Shown: positions 1 through 9,418, counted from the stretch's first letter. The stretch is DNA of 64,000 nucleotides from Providencia rettgeri (GCA_900455085.1 UGTZ01000001.1:124001-188000); one strand, 5' to 3'. The notes: a model not told the origin generated them from the sequence alone. Translations and numbers: made by a program.

Positions 1-116
1 ACCTGATGTGGTAATATTCGTCATAACTTAAATTGAAGTACGGCTAGCGATGTGCACTTACAGGGCAGAGCAATTTATTTTACCAGTCATAAAATGAGAC
101 AGTGGTTACTTGGGCG

Positions 117-806
117 TTAAAACGGGCTCGCACAGCGAGTATTAACGCTTTCTTGGCTAATGGGATGAACAAAATGCAGTTCGCTAGCGTGCAACATGAG
201 CCGAGATGCATGCTCTGGTATTTGGCCCCCATATAGGTCACAGCCTAATATAGGGTGGCCTAATTGTTGGCAATGGATACGAAGCTGATGCGTTCGACCC
301 GTTTCTGGAATTAATTGGACTCGGGTTACTGGAAGCAATGTGCCATTATCTAGTGGGTGATACAGACGTTCAATCACGTGATAGTGGGAGCGGGCAGGTT
401 TGCCATTAATTTCGCAAAGAGACATGCGAGGAAACAGTGCTGGGTCTCTTGCTATTGCAGCATCAATGATACCCTCATCATCAGTTAAGTGACCACAAAG
501 TAGAGCTTGATATACTTTAATTACCGTTCGCTGGCTAAATTGTTGGCTCAGAGCGGCATTCACTGCTTTATTACGTGCAATCACCATTAATCCTGAAGTG
601 CCAAAATCGAGTCGGTGAACAAGAGTACATTCAGGGAAGATTTGTACTAATCGGTAATGCACTGAATCTAAGTTTTGTGGGTTTTTTCCAGAAAGGCTTA
701 GTAGGCCACTCGGCTTATTAATAAGAGAAAGATGTTCATCCTGGTAGATAATTTCTATCTTACCGTGGCAGGGCGGCGCAATAAAGGTGTCGATGATTTC
801 AGTCAT
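117..806 (-). CDS. RluA-family RNA pseudouridine synthase
   Basis: Isomerises uridine to pseudouridine in rRNA or tRNA. The RluA-type catalytic motif HRLDFGTSG, with the catalytic Asp, is visible about a third of the way in, preceded by the substrate-pocket start YQDEHLSLINKPSG and followed by the late motif GRTHQLRIHCQQLGHPILG. At about 229 residues it has the size of RluA itself (219 in E. coli) and no N-terminal S4 domain. I chose the ATG at 806 because GGAAAGG lies just upstream; an in-frame start at 845 has no such site. RluA is the closest match by eye, but a paralogue of the same family cannot be excluded. Confidence 0.85.
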   Translation of the reverse strand: MTEIIDTFIAPPCHGKIEIIYQDEHLSLINKPSGLLSLSGKNPQNLDSVHYRLVQIFPECTLVHRLDFGTSGLMVIARNKAVNAALSQQFSQRTVIKVYQALLCGHLTDDEGIIDAAIARDPALFPRMSLCEINGKPARSHYHVIERLYHPLDNGTLLPVTRVQLIPETGRTHQLRIHCQQLGHPILGCDLYGGQIPEHASRLMLHASELHFVHPISQESVNTRCASPF

Positions 807-995
807 TAGCCTTTCCAACAAAGAATAGCGGTTGATAATAACCAATTTTTAGTATGCAGGCGAATGCTTGCTACTTGCATCACGTAAATTTATCACTCAG
901 ACTAAAAGTAAAGCCGTAGTCTGCACACGCATTGTGCTCTATACTGCGCGTTGTAAAAACTGAATCAATAAAAGATTAATTAGGCGGTAATGGCG

Positions 996-1472
996 ATGAA
1001 TGGAACGATCACAACATGGTTCGAAGATAAAGGTTTTGGATTTATCAAAGATGAGAATGGCGATAACCGTTATTTTCATGTGGTTAAAGTTGCCAACCCT
1101 GAGTTGATTAAAAAAAATGCTGTAGTCACTTTCGAACCGACGACAAATAATAAAGGGTTATCTGCATTTGCGGTCAAAGTCATACCTGAAAGTAAATATA
1201 TTTATATCGCAGGTGAGCGGATTAAGATTACATCCATTAAGTCTTATCGCGTTTATTCGGTGGACGTGCCTGCTGATACACGTATTGATAAAGAAAATAC
1301 TGTGTTATCTATTGGTGCATTGATGAACAGCATTAAACCTAAATCAGATAAACCGGACCAAATGCGCTCCTTGAAAAAATTAGAAATTAGCACATTACAT
1401 GGTACTGCTTTAACATTTTCGGAAGATGAAATTGATATTGATGAAGCTGTGAAGCAACTCAAATTTAAGTGA
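996..1472 (+). CDS. Cold-shock-domain protein with extra C-terminal domain
   Basis: Residues 1-65 form a cold-shock (S1-like OB) domain with RNP1 KGFGFI and an RNP2-like YFHVVKV, so nucleic-acid binding is expected. The last ~90 residues are unlike classical 70-residue Csp proteins and I do not recognise them. The ATG at 996 has AGGCGG at good spacing; an ATG at 990 is also in frame but sits too close to that site. A strong hairpin terminator follows at once, so the gene is probably monocistronic. The function of the C-terminal part is unknown. Confidence 0.75.
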   Translation: MNGTITTWFEDKGFGFIKDENGDNRYFHVVKVANPELIKKNAVVTFEPTTNNKGLSAFAVKVIPESKYIYIAGERIKITSIKSYRVYSVDVPADTRIDKENTVLSIGALMNSIKPKSDKPDQMRSLKKLEISTLHGTALTFSEDEIDIDEAVKQLKFK

Positions 1473-1483
1473 TTTTTTGTAAG

Positions 1484-1520
1484 GCAAATAGCGCTCAAGG
1501 GAAGCGCTATTTGCTTGTTT
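1484..1520 (+). terminator. Rho-independent terminator after cold-shock-domain gene
   Basis: A perfect 12-bp stem, GCAAATAGCGCT at 1484-1495 and AGCGCTATTTGC at 1503-1514, with a 7-base loop and then TTGTTT. It lies 12 bases after the stop codon. Confidence 0.8.
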
Positions 1521-1842
1521 ATCATGTTATTCTTTCTTCTACTATTCAGTACTAGAAAGCATCAGATTGACGACGAGCTCCCTAGTGAGAACACTCAATG
1601 TACCGTGTTTGTAATGGTGCTGATGAAGTAGCTGAATTATTTGTATAAAAGGTATCACAAAGGAAACAACCTATTGTGATACCAATTTTTCCTCGATTAC
1701 TGTCGCATTTCACAAAAATCACTTCTTAAATTCAACATCGGTTGCTCATTTAACGTATAATCAATCGATTGGTTGCCTATATTGACTTTATTATCATAAA
1801 AAGAATGACTTCTGGGTTAATTAGGCTGATTAAGGGGGGGAT
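1521..1842. other. Gene-free stretch with an orphan hairpin
   Basis: I see no coding sequence here. A second terminator-like hairpin (GGTATCACAA 1651-1660 with TTGTGATACC 1674-1683, then AATTTTT) has no gene in front of it, which may mark a deleted gene. The end of the stretch carries the purine-rich ribosome site (a run of G just before 1843) of the RpiR gene. Confidence 0.5.
1651..1690 (+). terminator. Orphan terminator-like hairpin
   Basis: A 10-bp perfect stem with a 13-base spacer and a following T tract (AATTTTT). The previous gene already has its own terminator at 1484-1520, so this one has no evident transcript to end. Confidence 0.5.
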
Positions 1843-2583
1843 ATGTTGGATTTCTTAAAAAATTACGATAATTTAACCATTAGCGAAAAAAAAGTTTTAA
1901 AATACCTGACTGATAACATTACGGATATCCCTTACTTAAATATTAATGAGCTGGTTGCTAAAACCTTTGTTTCTAAAACAGTTATCATTAATTTATCGCA
2001 AAAATTAGGGTTTAGTGGGTTTAAAGAGCTTAAATTTCAGATTAATAATTATATTTTAACAAAAAATAAGACTGAAAAAATTATCCCGTCATCTTATAAA
2101 AAACAACTCGAAAAAAATATTAATAAAAGCTTTACGTTAATTAATGAAGAGCAAATTAGTGATTGTGCTAAAATACTACATAAATCGAGAAATATTTTTA
2201 TTGTTGCAAGAGGAACAAGCAAAGCGGTTGGTTATTACCTTGAGCATTTGCTATTTGCGTTAGGACTACACTGTTTTTTCATTAATGACTACAATTTATC
2301 TGACTCTTTCACTCGATTAGTTAGCAAAGATGACACTGTCATTTTTATCTCGCTATCTGGTGGAACAAAAAAAATTATTGAAACAGCAAAAATTGTGCAA
2401 TTAAAAGGGGCGAATATTATTAGCATGACCGCTTTTAATACCAATGAATTAACCACTTATACTGATAATACTCTGTTTTGTTTTGCCGATAATTTTGATA
2501 CTAAAAGGGATGATACCAAATCCAGAATTGGCTTTTTTATTTTAGTTGATTTACTTATCAATGAATTAGAAAACCTACTTTAA
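1843..2583 (+). CDS. MurR/RpiR family transcriptional regulator
   Basis: Residues 1-75 form an RpiR-type helix-turn-helix (SEKKVLKYL, then VAKTFVSKTVIINLSQKLGFSGFKELK). Residues ~105-235 form a SIS sugar-phosphate-binding domain (IFIVARGTSKAVGYYLEHLL, VIFISLSGGTKKIIE). Such proteins sense a phosphosugar and control uptake and catabolism genes. It lies directly upstream of a PTS permease and a lyase on the same strand, and a 14-bp palindrome between it and the PTS gene is a candidate operator. The likely role is local regulation of those two genes; the ligand is unknown. Confidence 0.85.
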   Translation: MLDFLKNYDNLTISEKKVLKYLTDNITDIPYLNINELVAKTFVSKTVIINLSQKLGFSGFKELKFQINNYILTKNKTEKIIPSSYKKQLEKNINKSFTLINEEQISDCAKILHKSRNIFIVARGTSKAVGYYLEHLLFALGLHCFFINDYNLSDSFTRLVSKDDTVIFISLSGGTKKIIETAKIVQLKGANIISMTAFNTNELTTYTDNTLFCFADNFDTKRDDTKSRIGFFILVDLLINELENLL

Positions 2584-2657
2584 ACTTCCTTTTTTACTTC
2601 CTAAAAAATTTTCACCTGTCTTTCATTTTTATTTTTGGCAATGAGTTTTGTATTAAA

Positions 2658-2691
2658 ATGACCTAGGTCATTAATTATGACCTAAGATAAT
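2658..2691. promoter_or_regulatory. Putative RpiR operator before the PTS gene
   Basis: A perfect palindrome ATGACCTAGGTCAT (2658-2671) is followed after 5 bases by a second, degenerate copy starting ATGACCTAAGATAAT (2677-2691). The half-site is ATGACCTA. The position ~90-120 bases before the PTS start suits an operator; assignment to the neighbouring RpiR protein is inference. Confidence 0.5.
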
Positions 2692-2777
2692 TTTTAAAAC
2701 CGTGACATCATTTCTTTTATAACCCCCCCAAGCTAGTATGCCTTTAATTCTAATAATAGAAGTCATAAGGAAACAGT

Positions 2778-4334
2778 ATGGCCAGAAAAAAGTTTGGTGA
2801 ATCTATTCAACGCTTTGGGAGAACATTACTCCTTCCGATAGGTGTATTAGCCCCTATTGGTATGATATTGGGTATCAGTGGTGCATTAGTGCAGACTTAT
2901 ATGATTGCACGTTTTCCTTTTCTTGGAAATGAAACGGTTAATGCATTACTTGTCAGTATTCGTTCAATCGCAGGTGTTATTTTTGATAATATTCCCTTGC
3001 TCTTTGCAATGGGTGTGGCCTATGGGATGAGCCATCGAGATAAGGGAATTGCCGTCTTTGCCTCGGTAGTCGGTTACTTATCGCTGATCATCACTATGAA
3101 TATTTGGTTAGTCCTTACTGGTAAACTTGCTGACCCTGCAATGATGGGCCAAGTGGGACAAATTAAAGTTCTTGGTATACAAACTTTAAATATCAGTGCT
3201 GCCGGAGGGATTATTACTGGTTTGATTGCCGCTTGGGCCACCGATAAGTTTTATAACCTTGAGTTACCGACCGCATTCGCTTTCTTTTCCGGTAAAAAAT
3301 CCGTTTCTATTATTATGATAGGTTTAATGATTGGAGTGGGGGCGTTATTACCGTTTATTTGGGAAGTATTAGTTCAAGGTTTGATGAAACTCTCTGCGGT
3401 ATTTTTAAGTCCAGTGGGGCCATTTTTTACGGCAGGAGGTGAACGCTTATTTATTCCATTTGGTTTACACCATGTATGGAACGTTTTGTTTAGATTCACT
3501 GAAGCGGGTGGTACTTATATTATTGATGGCCAAACCTTTGTTGGCGTTGTCCCTGCATTAACTGAAGTACTATTTAACCAAGGCCCGGATAGCGAATATT
3601 GGGCGATGATGCCAAGTTTGACTCGCTTTATGGCGCAGCAACAAATGTTGGTTACATTGTTCCTCTTCCCTGCGATTGCTCTTGCTATATATAAAACATC
3701 GAAGAAAGAAAACCGCGCAGAAGTGAAATCCATGCTTGTCACCATGGTATTAACGGCAATGCTTGGTAACGTCACAGAGCCACTCGAATTTACCTTCGTA
3801 TTCATTGCGCCATTACTGTATTTAACTTATGCCATTATTGTCGGTATTGGTGCGGTGTTACTTTCATTGGCTGAGGTTGGTATCGGTTATATTCGTGGAA
3901 CCGTCTTTGATTTTACTATCTTTGGTCTGCTGTACGAACACACTAACTGGATTTTCCTTGTTATTATCGGTAGCTGTTTAGCCGTCGTCACTTACTTTAT
4001 TTTCTACTGGGCAATTATTAAATTTGATATTAAAACTCCTGGTCGTGAAGAATCTAGTAATCTGAAAAATACTTTAATTAAAGAAAAACGCTACGGCGAA
4101 ATTGCAGAAATTTTAATCCAAGCATTAGGTGGAAAACAAAATATTCGTAACGTAGATAACTGTATTACTCGTATGCGTATTGATGTTGGAGAAGTTAACC
4201 AAATTGATAAAGATTTAATGTTGGAATCAGGATGTACCGCATTCTTCTTTCCATCGGCAAACCACGTCCATGTCGTATATGGACCAAAGGTTGAGTTCGT
4301 TCGCAATGCTGTTGATGAAGCAATGAAGAAATAA
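2778..4334 (+). CDS. PTS system EIICB component, glucose/maltose superfamily
   Basis: An inner-membrane phosphotransferase permease that imports and phosphorylates a sugar. Residues ~10-420 form the multi-spanning EIIC domain, with the family signature GLHHVWNV near the middle and NVTEPLEFTF later. Residues ~440-518 form EIIB with the phosphorylated Cys462 in DNCITRMR. No EIIA is fused, so the glucose-type EIIA (Crr) probably serves it, as for MalX-type permeases. It is followed 14 bases later by a lyase gene in the same direction. The substrate cannot be read from sequence; the company of a fumarase-superfamily lyase is unusual. Confidence 0.88.
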   Translation: MARKKFGESIQRFGRTLLLPIGVLAPIGMILGISGALVQTYMIARFPFLGNETVNALLVSIRSIAGVIFDNIPLLFAMGVAYGMSHRDKGIAVFASVVGYLSLIITMNIWLVLTGKLADPAMMGQVGQIKVLGIQTLNISAAGGIITGLIAAWATDKFYNLELPTAFAFFSGKKSVSIIMIGLMIGVGALLPFIWEVLVQGLMKLSAVFLSPVGPFFTAGGERLFIPFGLHHVWNVLFRFTEAGGTYIIDGQTFVGVVPALTEVLFNQGPDSEYWAMMPSLTRFMAQQQMLVTLFLFPAIALAIYKTSKKENRAEVKSMLVTMVLTAMLGNVTEPLEFTFVFIAPLLYLTYAIIVGIGAVLLSLAEVGIGYIRGTVFDFTIFGLLYEHTNWIFLVIIGSCLAVVTYFIFYWAIIKFDIKTPGREESSNLKNTLIKEKRYGEIAEILIQALGGKQNIRNVDNCITRMRIDVGEVNQIDKDLMLESGCTAFFFPSANHVHVVYGPKVEFVRNAVDEAMKK

Positions 4335-4348
4335 AGAAAGGATACGAA

Positions 4349-5720
4349 ATGAGAGCATTATACGATTCTAAAAGTAAAACTATTGATGACCGTGGAATTA
4401 AAGACTTATTGTCTGATGAAGCAAAATATTCTACTTGGTTAATGTTTGAATCCATGTTGGCCCAAGCTCAAGCTGAACTGGGATTTATTCCTCAATCAGC
4501 GGCAAATGAAATTAAAGAAAAGGCCGTAATCGAAAATATCGATTTTGAAGAAATGAGCCGTATTTACCAAAAAATAGGCCATGGTTTCGTACCTTTCTTA
4601 AAGGTTTTAGTGAATGCTTGCTCTGAGGAAAGCGGTAAATATATCCATTATGGTATTACCACACAAAATATTCAGCAAAGTTCACAGCTGTATATGATGA
4701 AAACCGTACACCATAAATTTATGTTGTTATTGGGTGAAATCATCGAAAACTTGTCGAATCTGGCTGAAAAAACCAAACATATGGTGATGCCGGGAAGAAC
4801 CCATGGGCGTCATGCAATTCCGATAACCTATGGCTATAAGGTTTCAGTGTGGATCAGTGACTTTATTGACTGTTATCAGCGAATGAAAGAGTGTGAAAAG
4901 CGCGTGTTCACTATTATGATGGGCGGTGCAGTTGGCGCTTTTAACTCGATGCCTGAGGTTGGAATGGCGGTACAAAAACGTGTCGCTGAACTGGTGGGGG
5001 ATGGAAGCCATGGAAGTACCATCCAGAAATTTGAGCACCCATAAACTTGAATATATGGCAAATTTAGCGCTAATGGCGAATATTTGCCATAAAATCGGCG
5101 AAGAGGTCTATAGCACAACGTTAGAAGAAATTGCAGAAGTTTCTGAAGGGTTTACCAAAGGAACAGTAGGCAGTAGTACTATGCCACATAAAATAAACCC
5201 GAAACTGGCAAAGGGAATTATCGCTAACTCGCAGAAATTATATTCCTTACCAAGTGTTGGTATGTATTCCGCGGTAAGGCCTTATGAAGGAGATAGTAGT
5301 TCTTATATGTTATTTGATGGGTTAATCGAAGAAGCTTTGGAATTAACCACAGAAATTTTATTAAGAACAGAGGAGCTTTCGAGGACGATTGTGCCACATG
5401 AAGAGAGAATGCTTCATAATGTATTGAGAAATAAAGGTCTTGATAATACTGAATATGTCATGATGAAGATGGCGGAAAAATTAGGTAAAGATAAAGCTCA
5501 TTCCCTTCTGTATGAAGAAGCTATTAAAACGGCAGCGGATGGGGAGGATTTCTACACTAATTTAACCAAAAACAGTGTGATATCAGCAGCGTTCAGTAAT
5601 GAAGAAATTAAAGCCATGCTCGACCCGAGGTCTTATATTGGGTTATCTGTCGAAATTGCTGAAAAAGAAGCAAAACGTGGATTAGCAATTGCCCAAGAAA
5701 TTAAGCAACAATATCAATAG
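4349..5720 (+). pseudogene. Adenylosuccinate-lyase-like enzyme (one frameshift as given)
   Basis: A member of the fumarase/aspartase/adenylosuccinate-lyase superfamily, which eliminates fumarate from succinylated substrates. The first part carries GRTHGRHAIPITYGYK and the second the signature GSSTMPHKINP. The two halves are in different frames; removing one G from the run at 4996-5000 joins them (ELVGMEAMEVPSRNLSTHK) into ~456 residues, the normal family length. GAAAGGATACGAA precedes the ATG. It sits 14 bases behind a PTS gene, away from purine synthesis, so it is probably not housekeeping PurB. Either a homopolymer sequencing error or a recent null mutation explains the shift. Confidence 0.8.
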
Positions 5721-5751
5721 GTATTTTTAGTATATTATATAAAAATATTTA

Positions 5752-5790
5752 AAATAAAGGCCTATCTATTATATAAATAGGCCTTTATTT
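5752..5790. terminator. Bidirectional terminator between lyase and ytfE
   Basis: A perfect 14-bp stem (5752-5765 with 5777-5790; core AAAGGCCTAT/ATAGGCCTTT) has A-rich and T-rich arms on both sides. It lies between converging genes and can serve both. Confidence 0.8.
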
Positions 5791-5792
5791 GT

Positions 5793-6455
5793 TTATTCGC
5801 CAGCGAGTGCTCTTGGGAATAATAAATTATTTTCTAGGTTAATATGATTCATTAAGTCATCAATCAGTTCATTGATACCATTATACAACACACGCCAGGT
5901 AGTACAGGCTTCTGGTGGCGGTGTAACATTATCGGTAATGCCTTTAATGGCCTCTAAGATATCACCAGCATCATCATGTTCTTGCTCCATCACACTAATT
6001 GGGCCTGCCGCGTTTTTGCCCATTCCATTTTTTATCATAGGGAATAAAACGCGTTCCTCTTTCATCATATGGCTAGTTAATTCTTCCAGTAATGCTTCTA
6101 AGTATTTTGATAAACCTTTTGGCACACTTGGCTTATTTACATGAACGCGTTCAACTTTTTGCGCCTGTAAGATAAGTTCAGGTAATTGCTCTCTGTGCCT
6201 ATCATGATAGCGAACAATGATAAAATCGATAATTTCACCGAGCGGAGCTTTACGCCAGTCTTTTTCTAACGTTTCTGTGGCTAATTCAGCTAATTGGCTT
6301 TCTAATAGGTCAATATCTAACTTTAATTTTTCTGCACTACGACTGAGAGTCTGTTTTCCACCACAACAGTAATCCATATTATATTGGCGGAATAAAGAAG
6401 AGGCTCTAGGAATAGATAATGCGAGCTGTCCAAGTGTTTTATCTCTAAATTGCAT
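5793..6455 (-). CDS. ytfE: Iron-sulfur cluster repair di-iron protein YtfE (RIC)
   Basis: A di-iron protein that helps restore Fe-S clusters after nitric oxide or oxidative damage. The N-terminal domain has the CCGG motif (YNMDYCCGGKQTL). The hemerythrin-like remainder shows the expected ligand motifs RYHDRHREQL, SHMMKEERVLFP, MEQEHDDAG and HINLENNLLFP. The 220-residue length is that of E. coli YtfE. It begins 53 bases after norV in the same direction, so it is probably co-transcribed from the NorR-controlled promoter; in E. coli the gene is unlinked and NsrR-controlled. Confidence 0.93.
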   Translation of the reverse strand: MQFRDKTLGQLALSIPRASSLFRQYNMDYCCGGKQTLSRSAEKLKLDIDLLESQLAELATETLEKDWRKAPLGEIIDFIIVRYHDRHREQLPELILQAQKVERVHVNKPSVPKGLSKYLEALLEELTSHMMKEERVLFPMIKNGMGKNAAGPISVMEQEHDDAGDILEAIKGITDNVTPPPEACTTWRVLYNGINELIDDLMNHINLENNLLFPRALAGE

Positions 6456-6508
6456 ATGAGGTATCCTCTAAAAAATCATAAAATTCTGATGCTACTTTGT
6501 TAGTTAAT

Positions 6509-7712
6509 TTATGCAGGTAATGCCCATTGGCGAGCAATATTACGTCCATACTCACGGCAGTCATCTAATGTTTTTGTGTCTGGTTTCCATTTTGCTTTTA
6601 AAGATAATGCGGTATCAAAACCGGCATCCATCAAACGTGTTTGAACACGATCAACAGCGCCACCATTCCAGCCAAAACTCCCAAAAGCAGCGGCTTTTTT
6701 ATTTAAAAAACGTAAGCCAGTAATTTCTTCAAGCATACCTGCTATTTTGGGCATCATGACATTATTCATGGTTGAGGTACCGACCAACGCCGCCTTGGAG
6801 CGGAAAACATGAGTAATAATGTCGTTTTTATCACTGCGTGCAACGTTAAATATTTTAACGGCGACGTTAGGGTCGGCTTCATTGATGCCTTGAGCGATTG
6901 CATCCGCCATTAAACGGGTATTATTTGACATGGTATCGTAGAAAATAGTGATGCGATCTTCTTGGTAATCGGCTGCCCACTTCAAATATAATTCAATGAT
7001 TTGATTTGGGTTATTACGCCATACTACCCCGTGTGACGTGGCTATCATATCGACAGGTAGGTTAAAGCCTAAAATTTCATTTATTTTTGGCGTTACTAAG
7101 CGGCTAAATGGTGTAAGAATATTGGCATAGTAGCGTTGGCATTGCTCAAATAATTCATTTTGGTCGACCTCATCATTAAATAATCGCTCATCACAATAGT
7201 GCTGCCCGAAAGCATCATTACTAAAAAGCACTGCATCTTCAGTAAAATAAGTCATCATACTATCAGGCCAATGTAACATTGGAGTTTCAATGAAAATCAA
7301 TTGCTTATTGTTACCTATATTGAGCGTATCGCCTGTTTTAACGATTTTAAAATTCCACTCAGGATGGTGGTGGTGACCATTTATTGAATCAATAGCATTA
7401 GCGGTGCAATAGATAGGGGTATTAGGAATAAAGCGCATTAATTCAGTTAATGCACCAGCATGATCTTCTTCTGCGTGGTTAATCACGATATAGTCAATAT
7501 CATTTAAATCAATTTGTGAGCGTAAGTTTTCAACAAATTCACGACTAAACTTATGATCGACAGTATCAATAAGTACATTTTTTTCTTCGCGGATTAAATA
7601 GCTATTATAACTACTTCCCTTTAATGTTTTATATTCGGTTCCATGAAAATCACGTACTTCCCAATCACGTTGACCCCACCCAATGAATATTATTTTTTAC
7701 ATGAATCGCCAT
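6509..7712 (-). pseudogene. norV: NorV-type flavodiiron NO reductase without rubredoxin domain (one frameshift as given)
   Basis: Reduces nitric oxide to nitrous oxide in the cytoplasm under low oxygen. The metallo-beta-lactamase-like part keeps the di-iron ligand motifs NHAEEDH, LHWPDS, SNDAFGQH and ATSHGVVW, and the flavodoxin part begins at ITIFYDTMSNNTR. The ATG at 7712 opens MAIHVKNNIHWVG; one extra base in the run at 7674-7677 breaks the frame, and its removal continues QRDWEVRDFHGTEYK. The protein then stops at RQWALPA, about 400 residues, so the C-terminal rubredoxin domain of E. coli NorV (~479 residues) is absent, and only 53 bases separate it from ytfE. No norW lies beside it. Confidence 0.88.
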
Positions 7713-7753
7713 ATTAATTTTATCCTGTATTTTTTAAAGTATAGGAAGATATA

Positions 7754-7770
7754 ATCAATATTCATGCCAA
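7754..7770 (-). promoter_or_regulatory. Sigma-54-type promoter for norV
   Basis: On the minus strand the sequence reads TTGGCATGAATATTGAT. This fits the -24/-12 consensus YTGGCACGRNNNTTGCW except at two positions, including A for C in the -12 element. It lies ~42 bases before the norV start and downstream of three NorR boxes, the arrangement expected of a NorR-activated promoter. Confidence 0.65.
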
Positions 7771-7822
7771 TATTTAACTAATTGATTTTTAGATAAATTT
7801 AAATAAATATTTTTAATTTATA

Positions 7823-7878
7823 GTCATAATGACTGTATCAATAATCGTCATTATGACTATACTTGTTGTCAAATTGAC
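7823..7878. promoter_or_regulatory. Three NorR enhancer boxes
   Basis: Three sites fit GT-N7-AC: GTCATAATGAC (7823-7833), GTCATTATGAC (7847-7857) and GTCAAATTGAC (7868-7878). E. coli norR-norVW also has three such sites. They sit between the divergent genes, 50-125 bases upstream of the putative sigma-54 promoter of norV. Confidence 0.85.
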
Positions 7879-7894
7879 TATGGGGGAGTAGATC

Positions 7895-9413
7895 ATGGGT
7901 TTTTCTGTTGAAGCATTAGCAAAGATCGCAATAGAGTTAACAAGATGGTATGGAACATGCAGATCGGTTTCAGCGTTTGATTACTACATTAAGGCAATCA
8001 TTAGGGTGCGATGCTTGTGCGTTATTGCGCTATGAACCAGGTCAATTTATTCCCTTAGCAATTGATGGATTAATGGCTGATGTTTTTAGGTCGCCGATTC
8101 TTTTTGACGGGACACCCTCGGCTTGAAGCAATTGCAAGAGCTGGCGATGTAGTACGTTTTCCTGCGGATAGCCAGCTCCCTGATCCATACGATGGGTTAA
8201 TTCCTCATCATCAGCATCTAAAAGTCCATGCTTGTGTCGGCTTACCTTTATATGCGGGGCAGAATCTTATTGGTGCATTAACATTAGATGGCATGGAACC
8301 TGATCAATTCGATGCATTTAGCAATGAGTCACTTAGGTTAATTGCTGCATTAGCTGCTGGGGCATTAAATAATGCATTACTTATTGAACAGCTTGAAAAC
8401 CAAAATATATTGTCGGGTAAACCTATACGATTTAAACCTTCAGGAGAAACCGAAATCATCGGTTTATCTCTTCGTATGCAACAATTAAAAAAGGAAATCG
8501 ATATTGTTGCTACGTCAGAATTAAATGTTCTGGTTAGCGGAGAAACGGGAACAGGAAAAGAATTAGTTGTTAAATCCATTCATGAAAAAATCCCTTCGAG
8601 CAGAGTATCCTCTTATTTATTTAAACTGTGCGGCATTACCTGAGAGCGTGGCAGAAAGTGAATTATTCGGCCATGTTAAAGGGGCTTTTACGGGAGCAAT
8701 TAGTCACCGTAGTGGTAAATTTGAAATGGCGGATAATGGCACTTTGTTTTTAGATGAAATTGGAGAGTTGTCATTAGCATTACAGGCAAAATTACTGCGA
8801 GTATTGCAATATGGTGATATTCAACGTGTTGGTGATGACCGCAGTTTACGCGTTAATGTCCGTGTATTAGCGGCAACTAATCGTGATCTACGCGAAGAAG
8901 TATTAGAGGGGCGGTTTAGGGCAGATTTATTCCATCGTTTAAGCGTATTTCCTCTACTTGTTCCCCCATTAAAAGAACGTGGTGAAGATATTATTTTATT
9001 AGCCGGATATTTTTGTGAGCAATATCGTCAGCGTTTTGGTTTATCTAGTGTGGTACTGAGTTCTTCATTACAAAGGTATTTACTCAACTATTCATGGCCT
9101 GGCAATGTACGTGAATTGGAACATGCGATTCATCGTGCTGTTGTTCTTGCTCGTGCCTCAATTGACACTGGCGATATTATCTTACAGCCTCAATATTTTA
9201 TCTTTGATAACAATGAGTATGAGTTTACGGAAACCTCAAAGAAAGTAATACCATTAACTAAAAACTTACGTGAAGCAACAGATGACCTTTCAGCGTAAAG
9301 TCATTACACAAGTACTGGAACAAAACCATCATAATTGGTCTGCATGTGCTAGAGAATTATCTTTAGATATTGCTAACTTACATCGACTAGCTAAACGACT
9401 AGGCCTGAAATAA
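7895..9413 (+). pseudogene. norR: NorR, NO-responsive sigma-54 activator (four one-base insertions as given)
   Basis: An NO-sensing regulator: N-terminal GAF domain with a non-haem iron, central AAA+ ATPase, C-terminal HTH. Pieces in successive frames match NorR end to end: IPLAIDGL, HPRLEAIARAGDVVRFPADS, Walker A GETGTGKE, the sigma-54 contact loop GAFTGA, and the DNA-binding end ANLHRLAKRLGLK. Four extra bases break it: T at 7946, one T in 8083-8087, one A in 8585-8590, and one C at 9286-9287. Removing them gives exactly 504 codons plus stop, the length of E. coli NorR. The ATG follows GGGGGAG. Divergent from norV. Confidence 0.88.
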
Positions 9414-9418
9414 AGTAT

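Noticed and set aside
7895..9413. norR as several short unrelated genes
   Set aside because: All pieces line up along one NorR protein, and four single-base corrections give the exact length.
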